DNA of 64,000 bases from Firmicutes bacterium ADurb.Bin193 (GCA_002070105.1 MWCQ01000002.1:124001-188000), one strand, 5' to 3'; numbered from the stretch's first letter, positions 47,779-57,308 are shown. Numbers and translations: made by a program. Notes: generated from the letters alone by a model not told the origin.

Positions 47779-48729
47779 TCACCCCGCAATTAAATAGGAA
47801 ACACCCGCTAAAACCGCGGTTACCGCGGTAAATACCGCAACTATTTTTGTCTCGCTCCATCCGCACATCTCAAAATGATGGTGTATGGGGCTCATCTTGA
47901 AAATTCGCTTGCCCGTAAGCTTAAAACTTGCAACCTGAAGTATTACCGACATCGCCTCGACGATATATACTATGCCCACCAAAATAAGTATAAACGGATT
48001 ACCCGACAAAAACGCCACCGCCGCTACCGCTCCTCCGAGGAAAAGCGAGCCCGTGTCGCCCATAAAAATTTTTGCCGGGTATCTGTTGAATATAAAAAAG
48101 CCTAAAAGAGCGCCCACCATGGTAAAACAAAATACCGAAAGAGGCGTCGAAAAAATAAGTGATGAAAACCCGAAAAACGCCATTACCGCCACCGTAACCG
48201 CAGATGCAAGCCCGTCCACGCCGTCGGTCAGGTTTACGCTGTTGGTCACAAATAATATTGACAAAACCGTAAACGGTATATAAAACCACGAAAAATCAAG
48301 CGCTCTTTTCATAAAAGGTATAATGACCTCCGTTGACAAAGCGCCCGATGCAAGACCGCCGAAAACAAATATAACCGCAACCAAAAGCTGAAGCGCAAGC
48401 TTTTGCCACGCCCTAAGCCCAAGGTTTCTTTTAAAAATAATCTTAATCGAGTCATCGACAAAGCCCACAAAGCCAAATCCCGCGGCGCATAAAAGCGCAT
48501 ACCATACCATACTGTCAAGCTGTTTATAGTTAAATACAAGCGAAGCCGCAGCCGCTATTATGATAACAATGCCCCCCATTGTGGGAGTTCCGCTCTTTTT
48601 TTTGTGCCATGACGGGCCTATTTCCCTTATGCTTTGACCGAATTTCAGCTTTATAAGGATGGGTATAGCAGCAGGCATCAGTATCAGCACAAGCAAAAAA
48701 GCTATTAACGGCGCAGAGTATATGTTCAA
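47779..48729 (-). CDS. mraY: Phospho-MurNAc-pentapeptide transferase MraY
   Basis: It attaches phospho-MurNAc-pentapeptide to undecaprenyl phosphate, making lipid I. The 316-residue membrane protein has the catalytic aspartate motifs (FVDDSIK, NSVNLTDGVDGLAS) and the C-terminal HHHFE. The start is TTG at 48729, giving MNIYSAPLIAFLL; no ATG fits. It begins seven bases after murF. Confidence 0.95.
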   Translation of the reverse strand: MNIYSAPLIAFLLVLILMPAAIPILIKLKFGQSIREIGPSWHKKKSGTPTMGGIVIIIAAAASLVFNYKQLDSMVWYALLCAAGFGFVGFVDDSIKIIFKRNLGLRAWQKLALQLLVAVIFVFGGLASGALSTEVIIPFMKRALDFSWFYIPFTVLSILFVTNSVNLTDGVDGLASAVTVAVMAFFGFSSLIFSTPLSVFCFTMVGALLGFFIFNRYPAKIFMGDTGSLFLGGAVAAVAFLSGNPFILILVGIVYIVEAMSVILQVASFKLTGKRIFKMSPIHHHFEMCGWSETKIVAVFTAVTAVLAGVSYLIAG

Positions 48730-48736
48730 AGGTCAC

Positions 48737-50110
48737 TCACTCCCCCAATGATTTTTTCAGATAATCCGATATTTCCTCAAAATGCATACCTCTTGACGCC
48801 TTAAACAGGACTGTGTCACCCTTTTTAACCTCACCCGCAAGATACTTTGCGGCTTCGGCGTTTGAGCTGAAGGATACCGAATCTGTCATGCCCCTTTTTT
48901 CCGCCTCTTTTGCTATAAATTTTGCGTCCTCTCCGACGGTTATAAGCCTTTTGATTTCAAATTCCGCAACGGCGGCCCCCACCTCTCTGTGCGCCTTTTC
49001 GGAATAGCTGCCCTGCTCTAAAATATCACCCAGTACCGCTATTGTTCTGTTTGCGCCGCCAAGCTGGGACAAAACCTTTAATGCCGCCTTCATCGACGAC
49101 GGACTTGCGTTGTAGCAGTCGTCTATTATCGTAATCCCGCCGGTGCGGGTTATGCTCTGCCTCATGTTTCCGGTTTTGAACTCTGCAACGCCCTTTTCAA
49201 TGTCCTTTGTGTGCATTTTGAGGTAAAGACCGATGATAATCGCTGCAAGAGCATTGTAGATATGGTGCTGACCCACTTCGTTTATGACGAAGGAATGTGA
49301 CTCGCCCCCGACCTCAACCTTAAACCTGCTTTTGTCGTTCCCCAAAACTATGTCCGATGCGATAACATCCGCCATGTGGTTATCTATTCCGTAATATATG
49401 ACGGAGTGAGGAAGCTTTCCCTTTAAGCTGTAAAGGATTTTATCGTCGCCGTTTAGCACCACAAGTCCGCCCGGCGCAAGCTTTTCGAGTATTTCAAGCT
49501 TTGCCTTCAATATATTTTGCTGGGTTTTCAGCTTTCCAATATGGGCAGTGCCTATATTCGTAATGACGGCAATTGAGGGGCGGGCTATTGCAGTCAGTCT
49601 GCTAATCTCGCCAAAGCTGTTCATCCCCATCTCCAAAACCGCCGCCTCATGCTCGCTGCTCAGGTTAAACACGGTTAGCGGAAGACCGATTTCGTTGTTG
49701 AAATTGCCCTGCGTTTTCAGGGTTTTAAACCCCTGCGACAGGACGGACGCAATCATATCCTTTGTGCTGGTTTTTCCAACGCTCCCCGTAACGCCGACAA
49801 CCGTAAGCGTGAATTTCCCCCTGTAATACGCCGCAAGGTCGCGAAGAGCCTTTTTTGTGTCCGAAACCTCTATTACGCACTTCCCCTCCGGAGGGGAGAT
49901 GCTTCTGTCGGTCAGCACCGCCGCGGCGCAGTCAAGACAGCTTTCGGCAAAATCGTTGCCGTTAAAGCGTTCACCCTCTATTCCGATAAAAAGGTCGCCT
50001 GTCGCACAATTACGGCTGTCCGTTGTTATTCTTTCGATTATAATCTCCTCGCTGCCGCGGAGTTTTCCTCCCACCGCCGCCGCGATTTCTCCTGTTGTAA
50101 TTTTCTCCAA
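48737..50110 (-). CDS. murF: UDP-MurNAc-tripeptide--D-Ala-D-Ala ligase MurF
   Basis: It adds D-Ala-D-Ala to UDP-MurNAc-tripeptide. The 457-residue Mur ligase has the ATP loop GSVGKTSTKDM and the central EMGMNSFGEISRLT. Its C-terminal domain contains DDCYNASPSSMKAAL. It lies between murE and mraY. Confidence 0.97.
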   Translation of the reverse strand: MEKITTGEIAAAVGGKLRGSEEIIIERITTDSRNCATGDLFIGIEGERFNGNDFAESCLDCAAAVLTDRSISPPEGKCVIEVSDTKKALRDLAAYYRGKFTLTVVGVTGSVGKTSTKDMIASVLSQGFKTLKTQGNFNNEIGLPLTVFNLSSEHEAAVLEMGMNSFGEISRLTAIARPSIAVITNIGTAHIGKLKTQQNILKAKLEILEKLAPGGLVVLNGDDKILYSLKGKLPHSVIYYGIDNHMADVIASDIVLGNDKSRFKVEVGGESHSFVINEVGQHHIYNALAAIIIGLYLKMHTKDIEKGVAEFKTGNMRQSITRTGGITIIDDCYNASPSSMKAALKVLSQLGGANRTIAVLGDILEQGSYSEKAHREVGAAVAEFEIKRLITVGEDAKFIAKEAEKRGMTDSVSFSSNAEAAKYLAGEVKKGDTVLFKASRGMHFEEISDYLKKSLGE

Positions 50111-50137
50111 GCGCAGTTACCTCCCGCCTCTTTGGTA

Positions 50138-51541
50138 TCACTCGTTATTTAATATCTCGTATACTATTTCGCGCTCATCAAAATGTATGGTCTTATCCGC
50201 CAGAATCTGATATGTTTCGTGCCCCTTCCCCGCAAGAATTATAACATCGCCCGGCATTGCATGCCTTATTGCGACCTCTATTGCCTCCCGCCTGTTTTCC
50301 ACTACAATATATTCCGCAGTCGCATTGTTCATTCCCGAAAGTATATCGCGGATTATCGCGGCAGGCTCCTCGCTTCTCGGATTGTCCGAGGTTATGATGC
50401 AATAGTCCGCAAGCTCGCCCGCGATTTTACCCATTAACGGGCGTTTTGTCCTGTCCCTGTCGCCGCCGCAGCCGAACAAAACCACAAGCCGTCCCGTTGT
50501 AAAGCGGCGCGCGCTTTCAAGAACATTCAAAAGTCCGTCGGGGGTGTGTGCATAGTCAATGATTATCGAAAAATCCCTTCCCGTAGGAACAAGCTCAAGC
50601 CTTCCCTTGACTCCCTTGGCGTTTGAAAGCGCTTTTTCGATATCGGCATGGCTTATACCCAGGCTTATTGCCACGCCAATCGCCGCAAGGGCGTTATAAA
50701 CCGTGAAATGACCCGGTATTCCCAGGCTTATATTCATATCAAGGCAGGAAAACATTGCGCCCTTCACGCTTTCGGTAATCTCCGACGCTCTTATTTCACC
50801 GCTGTATATACCGTATGAATAAACCTTGCACGGCGCGTCCTTTACCATGTCCTCACCCGAAGGGTCGTCGGTATTGATTATACCATATTTGCAGTGATTA
50901 AACAATTTCTTTTTGGCATTTTTATAGTTTTCCATGGTTTTATGAAAATCAAGATGGTCCTGAGTAAGATTGGTAAACACGCATGCGACAAATTCACAGA
51001 CGTCAACCCTGTGAAGCTCAAGGGAATGGGAGGAAACCTCCATCACTACATACTCACAGCCCTCGTCCGCCATTTGACGAAAAAGTGCCGCAAGCTCCAA
51101 TGACTCAGGGGTTGTGTGGTGCGTTTCAAGAGGCGTATAGCCAATCATATTTTGATTAGTGCCGATAAGCCCTACCTTTTTCCCCGCCTGCTCAAGTATG
51201 TCCTTAATAAGATATGTGACAGTCGTTTTTCCGTTGGTCCCCGTTACGCCGATAAGCTTAAATGCCGACGACGGATTCCCGTAAAACCTGTGGGACATAT
51301 ACGCAAGAGCTTCCCTTGTATTATTAACGACGATACAGGGTATTGATACGCCGTCTATCGCATGCTCGCACACAACGCACACCGCGCCATTTTCCTGCGC
51401 CGCCAAAGCATAGTCATGCCCGTCGGAAACAAAACCCTTTATGGCGACAAAAACATCGCCGGGCTTTGTGTTTCTTGAATCATAGCTTATACCCGAAACC
51501 TCGATATCCAAGTCGGTATTTACTAATTTATTTATATTCAT
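50138..51541 (-). CDS. murE: UDP-MurNAc-L-Ala-D-Glu--meso-DAP ligase MurE
   Basis: It adds the third residue of the stem peptide. The 467-residue product has the ATP loop GVTGTNGKTTVTYL and the motif SDNPRSE, whose DNPR is characteristic of enzymes that use meso-diaminopimelate rather than lysine. The ATG at 51541 follows GGGGGA. It lies seven bases after the PBP gene. Confidence 0.96.
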   Translation of the reverse strand: MNINKLVNTDLDIEVSGISYDSRNTKPGDVFVAIKGFVSDGHDYALAAQENGAVCVVCEHAIDGVSIPCIVVNNTREALAYMSHRFYGNPSSAFKLIGVTGTNGKTTVTYLIKDILEQAGKKVGLIGTNQNMIGYTPLETHHTTPESLELAALFRQMADEGCEYVVMEVSSHSLELHRVDVCEFVACVFTNLTQDHLDFHKTMENYKNAKKKLFNHCKYGIINTDDPSGEDMVKDAPCKVYSYGIYSGEIRASEITESVKGAMFSCLDMNISLGIPGHFTVYNALAAIGVAISLGISHADIEKALSNAKGVKGRLELVPTGRDFSIIIDYAHTPDGLLNVLESARRFTTGRLVVLFGCGGDRDRTKRPLMGKIAGELADYCIITSDNPRSEEPAAIIRDILSGMNNATAEYIVVENRREAIEVAIRHAMPGDVIILAGKGHETYQILADKTIHFDEREIVYEILNNE

Positions 51542-51548
51542 ATATATA

Positions 51549-53765
51549 TCATTCCCCCGCTTCAACCCTTCTAAACTCTACCGTAACAACCGTTCCGACC
51601 TCCACGCTCTCGCCCGCGGCAGGCTCCTGTCTGTATGATATTATTCCGCCGTTTGACGGCGCAGAGCCCGCTCCGACTATTTTGATGTTTAAGTCAGCCT
51701 TTGAAACGGCATTTGACGCATCCACCACCGATTTTTGAAGAACATTGGGTACGATTGTCATTGTGACAGTCTTGTTTTCCTCGGTGTAAAGAGTTATTGT
51801 GGACTGTTGATTCACCTTAATTCCCGCCTTCGGCATCTGGCTTATGACCGTGTTTCCAGCGCCCTCTATCCTGTATTTCAAATTGCTTCCCGCCAAGATA
51901 GTTTTTGATTCCGAAATACTTTTCCCCACTACATTGGGAACAGCGGATTCGAGTGTTTCCTTTTCCTCGGGCGTGTATGCCGGCTCTATACCGAGATAGT
52001 TCAGTACATCGTCCATGATATTTCTTACAACCGGCGTGGCTATCTGCCCGCCGTAGTAAAGACCTGCCGAAGGTTCATCCATAATTACCAAACAAACGAC
52101 CTGTGGGTCATCGGCGGGAGCGAAGCCTACAAAAGAGGCAATATACTTTCCGTTGCCCCTTGGGATTTTTTCGGATGTACCCGTCTTTCCAGCAATCCGA
52201 AAGCCCTTTATGTATGCGCCCGACCCTGTTCCCTTTGACACAACGGTTTCGAGTATGCTGCAAAGCTGCTGGCTTGTTTCCTTTGAAATAACCTGTCGTA
52301 CAAACTGGCTTTCATATTCCTTTACAACATTTCCGTCAGAATCGGTAAGCTGTTTTACAAGGTGCGGCCACATAAGTTTTCCCTCGTTCGCAATCGCCCC
52401 GACACCGGCAATCATCTGAAGCGGGGTAATCTGAAAGCTCTGACCGAAGGAACAGGTTGCAAGCTCTACCTCGTTAAAGTAATTGGGGCTGTGGAAAATA
52501 CCCATTGCCTCCCCGGGAAGCTCTATTCCGGATTTCTGGGTAAAGCCCAGTCCTTCGAAATAATGTCTGAATCTTTCCGTGCCGACGCGCGCACCCACTT
52601 CTATAAACACAGGGTTGCATGAGTTCTGAACGCCCTCTAAAAAGGTCTGTGAGCCGTGCCCGCCCGCCTTCCAACAGCGTATATTGTAATTGCCGACCCT
52701 TTTGGATCCGCCGCAGAAAAACCTGTCATTTAGGCTTACCACTTTTTCCTCAAGCGCCATTGCGGATGTGAAAATCTTAAAGGTCGAGCCGGGCTCATAG
52801 CTGTCCACAACAGCCTTGTTGCGCCACATTTTCCGAAGCTCTTCCTCGCGCTTTTTTTCTCTTTCCTCCGGCATAAGCTGCTCTATCGCAAGGCGTATCT
52901 GCTCATCCTGAATATAAAACGGATTGTTAAGGTCGTAATCGGGCTTTGTTGTCATCGCCAGTATTTCTCCCGTTTCGGGGTTTAAGACTATACACGCTGC
53001 ACCCTTTAGAAGCTTGTTTTCAATCAACGCTGTTTCAAGATGTTTTTCCGCAAAGCGCTGAATGTTTTCGTCAATGGTAAGCACCACATTTAAGCCGTCC
53101 TGCGGGTCTACGAGCTTTTCATACTTGAAGGGCATATCTGTTCCCGCCGCATTTTTTGCCGACACGATACGGCCGGGAGAACCTTTTAAGTATTTGTCAA
53201 ACACCATTTCGATTCCCTCAAGCCCCTGATTGTCAAGCCCCGTAAAGCCTATGACATGGGAGGCAAGGCTTCCGTATGGGTAAAATCTTTTTGTGTCGGC
53301 GTCAAGGCGTATGCCCTTAACCTTGTTTTCGTGTATATAGTTTCTGACCCTGTCAGCCTCGTCCTTTTCTATCTTTCGCTTTATTATCTCGTAGGATGTG
53401 TTCTTTGTAAGCTTTTCATATAAAGCGTTATAGTCAAGCGCCAATATTTCCGCAAGCCCGTTTGCAAGCGTTTCGGGAGAGATATTTTCGGAATTTGCCT
53501 TTATTTCTGCAGGCGAGGCGGTTACCGTCTCAACCGAGGCCGAAACGGCAAGCGGTTTTTCGTTGCAGTCAAAAATAGTCCCTCGCTTGGAGTTTATTAT
53601 CCTGTCCCTCGTCTGTTGCTCTATCGCCTGTTTTTGAAGTTCGTCACCCTTCACTATCTGGAGATAGCCAGTTTTTATTATAAGAGCCGCAAAAAGAAGT
53701 GTACAGCAAAAAAGCACGAAATACATCCTCTTTTTAATTTGCATTCTTGTTTTTGACTCTGACAA
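51549..53765 (-). CDS. ftsI: Class B penicillin-binding protein with two PASTA domains
   Basis: A transpeptidase of the FtsI/PBP2B/SpoVD family. The 738-residue product has a membrane anchor (15-31), a dimerisation domain, and a transpeptidase domain with S327-x-x-K330, S382-C-N384 and K527-T-G. Two PASTA domains follow (about 609-670 and 672-735). Two PASTA domains fit PBP2B better than Bacillus SpoVD, which has one. The TTG at 53765 with GGAGGG nine bases before it is chosen; an ATG seven codons further in is possible. It is the only class B PBP gene in the cluster. Confidence 0.94.
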   Translation of the reverse strand: MSESKTRMQIKKRMYFVLFCCTLLFAALIIKTGYLQIVKGDELQKQAIEQQTRDRIINSKRGTIFDCNEKPLAVSASVETVTASPAEIKANSENISPETLANGLAEILALDYNALYEKLTKNTSYEIIKRKIEKDEADRVRNYIHENKVKGIRLDADTKRFYPYGSLASHVIGFTGLDNQGLEGIEMVFDKYLKGSPGRIVSAKNAAGTDMPFKYEKLVDPQDGLNVVLTIDENIQRFAEKHLETALIENKLLKGAACIVLNPETGEILAMTTKPDYDLNNPFYIQDEQIRLAIEQLMPEEREKKREEELRKMWRNKAVVDSYEPGSTFKIFTSAMALEEKVVSLNDRFFCGGSKRVGNYNIRCWKAGGHGSQTFLEGVQNSCNPVFIEVGARVGTERFRHYFEGLGFTQKSGIELPGEAMGIFHSPNYFNEVELATCSFGQSFQITPLQMIAGVGAIANEGKLMWPHLVKQLTDSDGNVVKEYESQFVRQVISKETSQQLCSILETVVSKGTGSGAYIKGFRIAGKTGTSEKIPRGNGKYIASFVGFAPADDPQVVCLVIMDEPSAGLYYGGQIATPVVRNIMDDVLNYLGIEPAYTPEEKETLESAVPNVVGKSISESKTILAGSNLKYRIEGAGNTVISQMPKAGIKVNQQSTITLYTEENKTVTMTIVPNVLQKSVVDASNAVSKADLNIKIVGAGSAPSNGGIISYRQEPAAGESVEVGTVVTVEFRRVEAGE

Positions 53766-53839
53766 TTCAAATCCCCTCCGAATACCGTATGTGAAAGACG
53801 CTCCGCAGGTATAATTGTCGGCTGCGGAGTGCGCCCTAC

Positions 53840-53872
53840 ATAAAAGGAGTCCTGTATTAAGACTCCTTTTAT
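53840..53872. terminator. Terminator-like hairpin between ftsL and the PBP gene
   Basis: ATAAAAGGAGTC pairs with GACTCCTTTTAT around a nine-base loop. On the minus strand it is followed by a short T stretch. It lies inside the division operon and could reduce transcription beyond ftsL. Confidence 0.55.
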
Positions 53873-53886
53873 ACTATTATGTGCAA

Positions 53887-54378
53887 TTATCTCAAATATT
53901 CCAGTGCGCCGCCCAGTGTCGACGAAAGAGCACCGAAAATCCCTCTTTTTGATGATCCGCCGCCGCTTTTGGCGACCTTTTGCATCGAGTCCGATTGCAC
54001 AGGCTTTATATATACTATCTGACTGGGTTCAATCTTCTTCATGCCAAGCGTATTTGTGGCATATTCCTCTACCCTTGATGTTTCTACCATACTGTCTATC
54101 GCAATTGCTGTCTGCTCATTTTCACGGCAAAGAGCGTTCAAATACTCTGTCCTTGCTGTAATCTCGCTGTGAAGTCCGTATAGGGAAACCCATCTTGAGC
54201 AAAGGTAGCCCTGAATTAAAAAGAATGCGATTACATATACGATTAGCTTTAATTTCACCGATCCGGCCTTTTTTGCAGTCGGTTTTTTCCTCGGCCGCCT
54301 TGTTGTCACGGCGTTTTTTTTCGGTGTTACCGTCGGCTGAAGCTTGTACGCACTGCTGCCTCGGCTTGCTAAAGGCAT
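53887..54378 (-). CDS. ftsL: FtsL-like cell division protein
   Basis: The 163-residue bitopic protein has a basic cytoplasmic N-terminus (RRPRKKPTAKK), one membrane helix (43-60) and a short extracellular coiled coil (about 66-100), ending in a Gly/Ser tail. Size, topology and place between rsmH and the class B PBP identify it as FtsL; sequence similarity in this family is always weak. Confidence 0.85.
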   Translation of the reverse strand: MPLASRGSSAYKLQPTVTPKKNAVTTRRPRKKPTAKKAGSVKLKLIVYVIAFFLIQGYLCSRWVSLYGLHSEITARTEYLNALCRENEQTAIAIDSMVETSRVEEYATNTLGMKKIEPSQIVYIKPVQSDSMQKVAKSGGGSSKRGIFGALSSTLGGALEYLR

Positions 54379-54392
54379 TTTTCCACACTCCC

Positions 54393-55316
54393 CTAAAGTT
54401 TTTCCAAAATTCTTAGCTTCGCACTTGTGCTTCTCGGATTTTCACTCTGTTCCCTTGCCGAAGGGATAACCGGCCTTTTGGTAACAAGCCTTACCTCCGG
54501 CTTTTTGTTGCACACACAAACGGGAAAGTCCTTCGGGCATACGCAACCGCCCGCAAGGGATAAAAATGTATTCTTTACAATCCTGTCTTCAAGCGAATGA
54601 AAGGTTATAACCGCAAGCCTCCCGCCACTTACAAGCGATCCGAAAAAATCGCGAAGCGCGGCGTCGAGCTTTGAAAGTTCATCGTTTACCGCAATCCTTA
54701 TCGCCTGAAATGTTCTTTTTGCAGGGTGCTTATCGGCGCGCCTCGCCTTCGGAGGCAACGCGCTTTTTATAATATCCGCAAGCTCAAGAGTAGTATTAAT
54801 ACTGCCCTCGCTTCGCCTTTCGGCTATTTTCCTTGCAATAGCCCTTGCGAAAGGCTCTTCTCCGTACTCGAACAGAATCTTTTCTATCTCTGAAACCTCA
54901 TACTCATTGACTATTTCCTTTGCCGTGACGCCGGAGCTTTGGTCCATGCGCATATCAAGAGGCGCATCGTAACGATAACTGAAGCCTCGATCAGGTGTGT
55001 CAAGCTGGTGCGATGACACACCAAGATCAAGTAATGCTCCGTCAATTTTTTCTATATTAAGAGATTTTAATATCGCTTTTATATTTGCATAGTCATCATG
55101 AACAAGTTTGAATTTTCCCGTAAGTCGCTTTGACGCCGCCTCTATCGCGGTTTTATCACGGTCTATGCCGATTACAATCCCGCCCGCTCTTTCTATAAGG
55201 CTTGAATGTCCGCCGCCGCCCAGCGTTCCGTCAACATATATCCCGCCCTCTTTTATGTTAAGTCCGCTTATCACCTCATGCGGCATAACCGGGGTATGCG
55301 AAAATTCTCTGTCCAT
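54393..55316 (-). CDS. rsmH: 16S rRNA (cytosine1402-N4)-methyltransferase RsmH
   Basis: It methylates C1402 of 16S rRNA in the P site. The 307-residue product (MraW) has the SAM-binding DGTLGGGGHSSLI, DDYANIKAILKSL and LLDLGVSSHQLDTPDRGFSY. Its start overlaps the mraZ stop by one base. Confidence 0.97.
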   Translation of the reverse strand: MDREFSHTPVMPHEVISGLNIKEGGIYVDGTLGGGGHSSLIERAGGIVIGIDRDKTAIEAASKRLTGKFKLVHDDYANIKAILKSLNIEKIDGALLDLGVSSHQLDTPDRGFSYRYDAPLDMRMDQSSGVTAKEIVNEYEVSEIEKILFEYGEEPFARAIARKIAERRSEGSINTTLELADIIKSALPPKARRADKHPAKRTFQAIRIAVNDELSKLDAALRDFFGSLVSGGRLAVITFHSLEDRIVKNTFLSLAGGCVCPKDFPVCVCNKKPEVRLVTKRPVIPSAREQSENPRSTSAKLRILEKL

Positions 55317-55738
55317 TATATACCCAAGTCTTCCATCTGAAGCGCAACCTTGTCCGCATCTTCAAGATATTTCTCGTTGAGTTCTTCCCAATTTTGCTTG
55401 CTCCAGATTTCACCGCGGCGGTTAAGCCCGATTACCACAACATCCTTTTCAAGCCCGGCATATTCACGAAGGTTTTGCGGGATTAAAATCCTCCCCTGCT
55501 TGTCAATTTCACACTCGGTCATTCCGCCGTAGAAAAAACGCTGAATGTCGCGCCCCTTTGAAAGCGAAAGCTCAGAAAGCTGCTTGTCCAGCTTTTGCCA
55601 TTCGGAAACATGGAATATGAAAAGACACTTATCAAGCCCTTTGGTGGCAACAAGCTTATCACCAAGCTCCTCACGAAACTTGGCGGGCATTATCATTCTT
55701 CCCTTTGTGTCAATGGTATGCTGGAATTCGCCCGTCAT
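55316..55738 (-). CDS. mraZ: Division/cell wall cluster regulator MraZ
   Basis: MraZ is a ring-forming DNA-binding protein with two AbrB-like domains. It represses its own operon in several bacteria and activates it in others. The 140-residue product starts MTGEFQHTIDTKGRMIMPAKFR and has the second domain CEIDKQGRILIPQNLREYAG. Its likely operator lies just upstream (55765-55790). Confidence 0.97.
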   Translation of the reverse strand: MTGEFQHTIDTKGRMIMPAKFREELGDKLVATKGLDKCLFIFHVSEWQKLDKQLSELSLSKGRDIQRFFYGGMTECEIDKQGRILIPQNLREYAGLEKDVVVIGLNRRGEIWSKQNWEELNEKYLEDADKVALQMEDLGI

Positions 55739-55764
55739 GTTGACACCGCCTTTTGGGAATATAG

Positions 55765-55790
55765 ACCACTTTGACCCACTTTTTTACCAC
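55765..55790 (-). promoter_or_regulatory. MraZ-box operator upstream of mraZ
   Basis: On the minus strand GTGGT, GTGGG and GTGGT (55786-55790, 55775-55779, 55765-55769) repeat every 10-11 bases, one DNA turn apart. This is the known spacing of MraZ boxes. They lie between the -10 and the start codon. Confidence 0.78.
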
Positions 55791-55801
55791 CGCGCAACAA
55801 C

Positions 55802-55830
55802 ATTATAAGCGATTGATTCTAAAAATTCAA
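55802..55830 (-). promoter_or_regulatory. Division/cell wall operon promoter
   Basis: TTGAAT (55825-55830) and TATAAT (55802-55807) are 17 bases apart on the minus strand. The start would be near 55795, just before the MraZ boxes. Confidence 0.72.
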
Positions 55831-56047
55831 TAGTTTTGTAAAAAAATTTTAATATTTTTTAAGTTTTTATTACATTTTTGCCAATTACCAAACATTTGTT
55901 CGAAAAGTTGGCTAATAACAGGGGAAAATATGGCCTGCCAACCAAAATGAGAAACTTTATCAAGCTTAATGAGAATTTTGCTGTTTTTAATATTTTTTTA
56001 TAAATGATGTATTTTGGGCGTTGAATTTCTTCACAAAAGAAAAAAGG

Positions 56048-56136
56048 CTTTAACGCCCGTTAAAACAAGCGTTAAAACCGTTAAATTTTATTACACTGTT
56101 ATGAAGATAATCGATTATTTCAAAACGCTTTTAACG
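56048..56136. repeat. Cluster of CGTTAAAA iteron-like boxes
   Basis: CGTTAAA(A) occurs at 56058, 56070 and 56079. The inverse TTTAACG occurs at 56049 and 56130, with the first inverse and first direct copy forming a palindrome (56048-56065). They lie in the 478-base gene-free stretch 55739-56217, between the division operon and the prophage. No ORF is seen there. Confidence 0.55.
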
Positions 56137-56217
56137 CTTTGAGTATAGTACTACAACACAAATAATACATCTTCAAAACATTGTTTCGATAGAAATACGA
56201 CACCTTCAAACTGCTTT

Positions 56218-56451
56218 TTAAGGCTTTTTCTTTTTATTATGTAAATCTTTATTCGGTATATATTCCATTATATCTGTTAAATCACAATCCAATGCTTCAC
56301 ATATGCGGTCTAAATGCTCAAGGTTTATGCGGTCAACCAACTCATGATAAATTTCATTTATGGTAGATGGTCTGATATTAGTACAACGAGCTAAATCTGC
56401 CTGTGTCCACCGTTTTTCCCCCAATAACCTTGATAAATGTATCCTGATCAT
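56218..56451 (-). CDS. XRE-family helix-turn-helix protein
   Basis: The 77-residue product is almost entirely one Cro/C1-type HTH domain (RLLGEKRWTQADLARCTNIRPSTIN) with a lysine-rich end. The ATG at 56451 follows GGAGGGG. Such short Cro-like proteins are frequent in prophages and act as small regulators. It is the last gene of the prophage block. Confidence 0.88.
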   Translation of the reverse strand: MIRIHLSRLLGEKRWTQADLARCTNIRPSTINEIYHELVDRINLEHLDRICEALDCDLTDIMEYIPNKDLHNKKKKP

Positions 56452-56558
56452 GTTAAACCCCTCCTTACGGAAAAAGTCTAACACAATTCAGTATATTACA
56501 TATTATTTTTGTTAAATTATAACTAAATAAGTTATTTATAACTTAAAAAAAATAATAT

Positions 56559-57308
56559 CTAATAATTTTTTATTATGAGTTCCTTATAATTACCACCCTT
56601 GCTCGAAATATTGTTCTGCCGCTCCGCCTCTGTTACATTGAATTTCTTGTAAAGGTTTCTTATATATTCATCATCATTATATGACAAGATAAACTTACCT
56701 TTGATTTTACATAATATTCTGTTTAGCCTTAAATGGTCCGCCTTTTCGAACACTCCGTCATAAAAATCTTCCGTGCCGTGGTAGGGCGGGTCAAGATAAA
56801 ACAATGCGTGTTTCCTGTCATACTGCCTAATAATATCCTCAAAATCCTTATTTTCTATTACAACATTTTTTAGCCGTTCCTGTACAGCTCGCAAATACTG
56901 TGTCTTATCCAAAATATTTTTGCTACTGCACCCGAAGGAGCGCCGGTCTGCGCCGAAGCTCATCCGTATTTGTAAGTAAAACCTTGCTGCGCGCTGGATA
57001 TCCGTCAATCCTCTTATTTCAAGCTGCTGTTTAAAATCAAAAAATAATTCTCTTGAATTTAAACAAAGGCTGTCTACCTCTTTAATAAGCTCTTCAGCGT
57101 GATATTTTGCACACCGAAACAGATTTACAAGCTGCTTGTCACCGTCATTATAGACTTCCATCTTTGCGTGCCTGTCTTTGCTGAATAACACCCATCCTGC
57201 ACCGCCAAACGGCTCTATGTACCGCTCTGGCTTATCTTCAGGAAAATGAGATAATATCACTTTCCGAAGCTTCATTTTGCCACCAATCCATGGTATAAAA
57301 CTATTCAA
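56559..57308 (-). CDS. DNA adenine methylase (Dam/D12 class)
   Basis: It transfers a methyl group from SAM to N6 of adenine. The 249-residue product has the SAM site IEPFGGAGWVLF (F34-G38) and the catalytic motif DPPY at D173-Y176. No partner restriction enzyme is adjacent, so it is probably an orphan phage methylase; the recognition site is unknown. Confidence 0.92.
   Translation of the reverse strand: MNSFIPWIGGKMKLRKVILSHFPEDKPERYIEPFGGAGWVLFSKDRHAKMEVYNDGDKQLVNLFRCAKYHAEELIKEVDSLCLNSRELFFDFKQQLEIRGLTDIQRAARFYLQIRMSFGADRRSFGCSSKNILDKTQYLRAVQERLKNVVIENKDFEDIIRQYDRKHALFYLDPPYHGTEDFYDGVFEKADHLRLNRILCKIKGKFILSYNDDEYIRNLYKKFNVTEAERQNNISSKGGNYKELIIKNY

Noticed and set aside
55850-56217. tRNA gene or attachment site at the prophage border
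   Set aside because: No tRNA-like sequence was seen and the far end of the prophage is outside the window, so no att repeat can be shown.
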